This document shows, piece after piece, positions 61,074 through 64,000 of a DNA stretch of 64,000 bases. The notes beneath the pieces were generated by a model. It searched no databases. It saw nothing but the letters and a program-made list of their open reading frames with translations, and was not told the origin of the DNA. Both the position numbers and the translations under genes were made by a program. Source of the stretch: JAVBLP01 sp052034625 (lineage in GTDB: Bacteria > Elusimicrobiota > Endomicrobiia > Endomicrobiales > Endomicrobiaceae); NCBI GenBank assembly GCA_052034625.1, contig JBPOII010000001.1, forward strand, positions 59,224 through 123,223, read 5' to 3'. Every line of letters begins with the position of its first letter. Within the stretch, counting starts at the first letter, position 1.

Positions 61074-62482
61074 GAAAAAGATATTTTCTGGCATTGTTAT
61101 TAATCTGTTTATTTATTTCTCCGGCTTTCTGTGAACCTAATATCGGAAAATATATATATTCTATTTTTTCCGAAAATTTTAATGGCGTAAAAATCGATTT
61201 GGAAAAGTGGACAGGCCAGTTGGATAGACCGGAGTCGCCGGATTACGCAAGTGTTGATTTTGCAAAACATTGGCCGGGTACTTATGGATCAGGTACTAAA
61301 TATGTAGTATCAGAAATGACATATAGTGCATCGACAGCTCCTAAAACCGGTCTGGACGGGAATATATATTGGAATCATGATATGTATGTTTTGGGTGCCA
61401 GCAGATCTGCTTGGACAATGGTGTGTTTTGTTGATGCAACTGTGAGTACTCAAACAGCGACAGCACGCAATATGTCGGCATATAATGGCGGAACTTTAGA
61501 GTTTTGGGCACGTTGTAATTCAACAAATGCATATAAACTTAAAGTCGGTTTTACAATTCCCGGAACAAATCCTGTTATTACTAATAAAGTAAAACTTTTG
61601 GGCAATACTGGTTTTGTTGCAGATGGACAGTGGCATAGAGTAGTGATACCTTTAAGCGACCTCTATAGTGACCTCACAACTATAAAGGCACCATTTTTTG
61701 CAGTTCTTGAAGGTGTTACTTCGCTAACTTCTATAAATATTGACTTTGACGGCATCATATGGCGCAAAGCTTCCGGCGGTTCTTTTGATGTCCATTTGAA
61801 AAATGTTTCTGACAACTCTCCTGCATCGGAAATAACTTGGAGTTCCGACAGTATAGGTCAAAAATGGCTTCCTGCTCAACAGTATTTAGAGCTTGATCTG
61901 GATGTATTGCCTTCAAGTTCAAGTCCTAATACTTCATGGGGGATACAGATATATACGGACAATACCTCATCTTCAGCTTCTCCAAGATATACGGGCGATA
62001 TGAGTACTTCTATGGCATCAGGACTTGTTTCTTCATCAGATACAACAAAGATGCTTCCTATGGCATGGAGAACTACTGATAAAGTTTTGCCATACAGCGG
62101 AAGATATAAAATAGATCCTGTTCGATATCCTGACGACTTTGATAAAACTTTGATAATTAAAGCCAATGACGGCGGTCTTTATGACGGCGGAAGTGATGAT
62201 CCCGGAACTGCAAGTTATCATTGCTGGTTTATTATGAAGGATAAAGCAATGTATGCTCCATTTCCTCCAGTTGATCCGGATGAACACGATTATTTAAAAA
62301 TATGGGATAGTAGAGGTTTTCACGCTGCACCGGGTCCTGTTGAATATTGGGGTATGGCTCCCGGAAGTATGGTTAATATGAAAATCGCTCCGAAAATTTA
62401 TTTGGCGGCATCTTTTGCTTTGGCTACAACTCCTAATACATATCAAACTAATAGGATAGTTATAGAGTTATTTTATGAATAA
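61070..62482 (+). CDS. exported multidomain protein with lectin-like region
   Basis: 470 residues. The signal peptide (about 1-21) ends AFCE. Residues about 30-235 resemble a concanavalin-type beta sandwich ('IFSENFNGVKIDLEKWTG', 'GGTLEFWARCNS', 'WHRVVIPLSDLY', 'NIDFDGIIWR'), as in carbohydrate-binding domains. Residues about 250-400 repeat the ITWS...AQQYLEL...IQIYT...LPMAWR pattern of the 59553 product. The C-terminus ends in a beta-strand (NRIVIELFYE). Its length and shared module suggest a minor or tip component of the same structure. It overlaps its neighbours by four and eight bases. Confidence 0.65.
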   Translation: MRKRYFLALLLICLFISPAFCEPNIGKYIYSIFSENFNGVKIDLEKWTGQLDRPESPDYASVDFAKHWPGTYGSGTKYVVSEMTYSASTAPKTGLDGNIYWNHDMYVLGASRSAWTMVCFVDATVSTQTATARNMSAYNGGTLEFWARCNSTNAYKLKVGFTIPGTNPVITNKVKLLGNTGFVADGQWHRVVIPLSDLYSDLTTIKAPFFAVLEGVTSLTSINIDFDGIIWRKASGGSFDVHLKNVSDNSPASEITWSSDSIGQKWLPAQQYLELDLDVLPSSSSPNTSWGIQIYTDNTSSSASPRYTGDMSTSMASGLVSSSDTTKMLPMAWRTTDKVLPYSGRYKIDPVRYPDDFDKTLIIKANDGGLYDGGSDDPGTASYHCWFIMKDKAMYAPFPPVDPDEHDYLKIWDSRGFHAAPGPVEYWGMAPGSMVNMKIAPKIYLAASFALATTPNTYQTNRIVIELFYE

Positions 62483-63902
62483 AAAATATTTTAAACTATC
62501 ATTCTTAGTGTTTTTTTTAATGGCTTTTGTGCCTGCTGTATCTTTTGCCAACCCTTTAAGAAGTGAAACTTTTAAGGCTATAGTAAAGTTTGTCAGCATA
62601 AGTACAAACCCTGTAACTATACTTCATAATCAAAATATATTTATACTTCAAGACCCTTCGTTTACAATAACAGGAACTCTTATCCCTCTTGATAATACAA
62701 TAACTATAGATGCCGTAAACCTTGAATATTATGGAAGTTCATCAACTTCTACTGTAGTGCTTTCTACTAATACTTATGATGCTTCATCTAATGCTTTTAC
62801 TGTTTTTGTAGATAATATTGATATGGCAAATGACTATATTTTTTACAGAATAAAAGTCGATTATACAAAAGAGTTTATTCCATCTGCCGTTCCGGTATAT
62901 TCAGGCTGGTATACAATCAGGAATCCAAAGATATATCATAATGATATTCTTAGGATCTCGCCTTTCCAGCGGAGAATGGTCCCTGTCGGCAATGTATCAA
63001 ATATGGGAGTAACAGATCTTAAAATTGAATATTATGTTAATGGAGATACTGCCTCAGTTCGTATTGCCTCGGCAGATAATCCTGTAAATTTTATTAGCGA
63101 AGAAATTAATATTATTGAAAGTGAAACCCTAGTCCATTACAGACTAAAAGCTGTATTTGATAATGATAATTCAAAAGTAAAATACTACCCGTCTCCGTCT
63201 ACGTCTACGTTTGCCGGATGGATTAAAGTGCCGGTAATCTCAAGCAGTTCTGCTATTATTGATGCTGCAGCCGGAGGTCTTTTGATTCTTGATAATGAAG
63301 ACCAGAGATATGGCAAATCTTCTATAAAAATATATGAAAATACTTTGTCTGCAAATACTAAGATTACATTTGAAGAATGTGATATAGCAGCTTCTTATGT
63401 TTGGCCCAGATCAAAAAATATAATAAAAGTTTATAGACTTCATCCGGATACAATTGCTTTCGGTACAGGTGTTCAGCCTGCAGATTTGACCTTGTATTAT
63501 GGCAGTGAAAACGAAGGTAAATATGAAATTAAATATTGGGACGGTACTTCTTGGCTCAGACTGGCTACTTCTCAAGATTTTGACAAGAAAACAGTTTCGG
63601 CTAAAACTGAGACTTTTGGATATTTTGCTGTAATTATCGAAGGCACAGGGGCAGATAGTGATTATCGTCCTGTAGAAAGAGCTTTTATGCCGGGAGAAAA
63701 GATCATTTTCAGAAATTTGAAAACAGGCGATTCAGTTACTATATTTAATTTGAAAGGACAGCCTATAAAGACATTGGCATCATACCCGTTTGAATGGGAT
63801 GGAAGGACAAACAGCGGAGGTTATGCCGAGTCCGGTTCATATATTTATCAGATAAAAGTTGAAGGAAGAGTAGTAAGCGGATCATTAGCATTTGTAAGGT
63901 AA
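62475..63902 (+). CDS. exported protein with FlgD-like C-terminal Ig/sorting domain
   Basis: 475 residues. The signal peptide (about 1-25) ends SFAN. The middle contains two repeated beta modules, each ending in a similar line: 'YSGWYTIRNPKIY' (about 140-152) and 'FAGWIKVPVISS' (about 245-256). A third region (about 260-390) ends in FGYFAVI. The C-terminal 70 residues ('TIFNLKGQPIKTL', 'FEWDGRTNSGGYAESGSYIY', 'VSGSLAFVR') are a FlgD-like Ig domain of the kind found at the end of secreted surface proteins in Elusimicrobia, Bacteroidetes and relatives. It starts within the end of the preceding gene. Confidence 0.7.
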   Translation: MNKKYFKLSFLVFFLMAFVPAVSFANPLRSETFKAIVKFVSISTNPVTILHNQNIFILQDPSFTITGTLIPLDNTITIDAVNLEYYGSSSTSTVVLSTNTYDASSNAFTVFVDNIDMANDYIFYRIKVDYTKEFIPSAVPVYSGWYTIRNPKIYHNDILRISPFQRRMVPVGNVSNMGVTDLKIEYYVNGDTASVRIASADNPVNFISEEINIIESETLVHYRLKAVFDNDNSKVKYYPSPSTSTFAGWIKVPVISSSSAIIDAAAGGLLILDNEDQRYGKSSIKIYENTLSANTKITFEECDIAASYVWPRSKNIIKVYRLHPDTIAFGTGVQPADLTLYYGSENEGKYEIKYWDGTSWLRLATSQDFDKKTVSAKTETFGYFAVIIEGTGADSDYRPVERAFMPGEKIIFRNLKTGDSVTIFNLKGQPIKTLASYPFEWDGRTNSGGYAESGSYIYQIKVEGRVVSGSLAFVR

Positions 63903-63906
63903 AAAG

Positions 63907-64000
63907 ATGAAAAAAAAGCTGACAGCATTATCATTAATAATCATGATGAGTACAACGCCCGCCCTGGCATTGTACGATGCAACTTTTTGGGGAACAAGAG
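63907..64000 (+). CDS. start of an exported protein, cut by the window edge
   Basis: ATG 63907 follows the preceding stop codon by four bases. The first 31 codons give a clear signal peptide (MKKKLTALSLIIMMSTTPALA) and a mature start LYDATFWGTR. The stop codon lies outside the window. It is part of the same exported-protein operon. Too little is visible to name it; outer-membrane beta-barrel proteins often begin this way. Confidence 0.6.
   Translation, partial: MKKKLTALSLIIMMSTTPALALYDATFWGTR

Noticed and set aside
1..64000. Mobile elements, prophage, CRISPR or integration sites at the three tRNAs
   Set aside because: No transposase, integrase, regularly spaced repeat array or duplicated tRNA 3' end was found; gene order around the tRNAs looks like core chromosome.

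Overview
The window is a dense, low-G+C (about one third G+C by eye) bacterial chromosome segment. Nearly everything reads on the + strand; only one two-gene unit is on the minus strand. Gram-negative envelope genes (an LpxL-type acyltransferase, lipoproteins, an O-antigen-ligase-like protein), an anaerobe-style gene set (HypA/C/D/E/F, AckA, a ferredoxin-fused EtfA), very large multidomain exported proteins and a FlgD-like C-terminal sorting/Ig tail suggest Elusimicrobiota (Endomicrobiia-like), with Omnitrophota as the alternative. This placement is inference from gene content; no marker phylogeny was possible. No phage, transposon, CRISPR array or rRNA was seen.

Layout: (1) 1-2400: tRNA-Leu(UAA), a ParB-like protein, a metallophosphoesterase and a small exported protein. 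(2) 2428-14475: one 4015-residue gene fusing a Tiki/TraB-like N-terminal region, two phosphohexomutases, phosphoglycerate kinase and glucose-6-phosphate isomerase, with a signal peptide and two membrane hairpins. (3) 14.6-23.3 kb: tRNA-Lys, tRNA-Leu(UAG), then a protein quality-control operon tig-clpP-clpX-lon overlapping a two-gene serine-synthesis unit. (4) 23.3-26.5 kb: two polytopic glycan enzymes with TPR tails. (5) 26.6-29.4 kb: isocitrate dehydrogenase, ndk, ackA. (6) 29.4-36.1 kb: the classic yceD-rpmF-plsX-fabH-fabD-fabG-acpP-fabF-rnc fatty-acid cluster. (7) 36.2-39.5 kb: acyl-CoA dehydrogenase with EtfB and ferredoxin-EtfA. (8) 39.8-46.5 kb: hydrogenase maturation genes with two unrelated genes inserted and no hypB. 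(9) 46.5-49.9 kb: an epimerase/reductase, an alpha-oxoamine synthase resembling serine palmitoyltransferase, and a GNAT-type acyltransferase, together a candidate bacterial ceramide pathway. (10) 49.9-58.3 kb: a histone-H1-like tailed protein, smc, a DUF362 ferredoxin protein, a lipid A acyltransferase and a GH3 glycosidase. (11) 58.4-59.3 kb, minus strand: yqeY and DUF192. (12) 59.5-64 kb: an exported surface-structure locus with a PapD/DUF916-like chaperone, cut by the window edge.

The two most notable points are the exported-looking glycolytic megaprotein and the predicted three-gene sphingolipid operon. Several good sigma70-type promoters (TTGAC-N17/18-TANNNT) and intrinsic terminators delimit the operons. 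All functional calls come from reading motifs; no database search was run.
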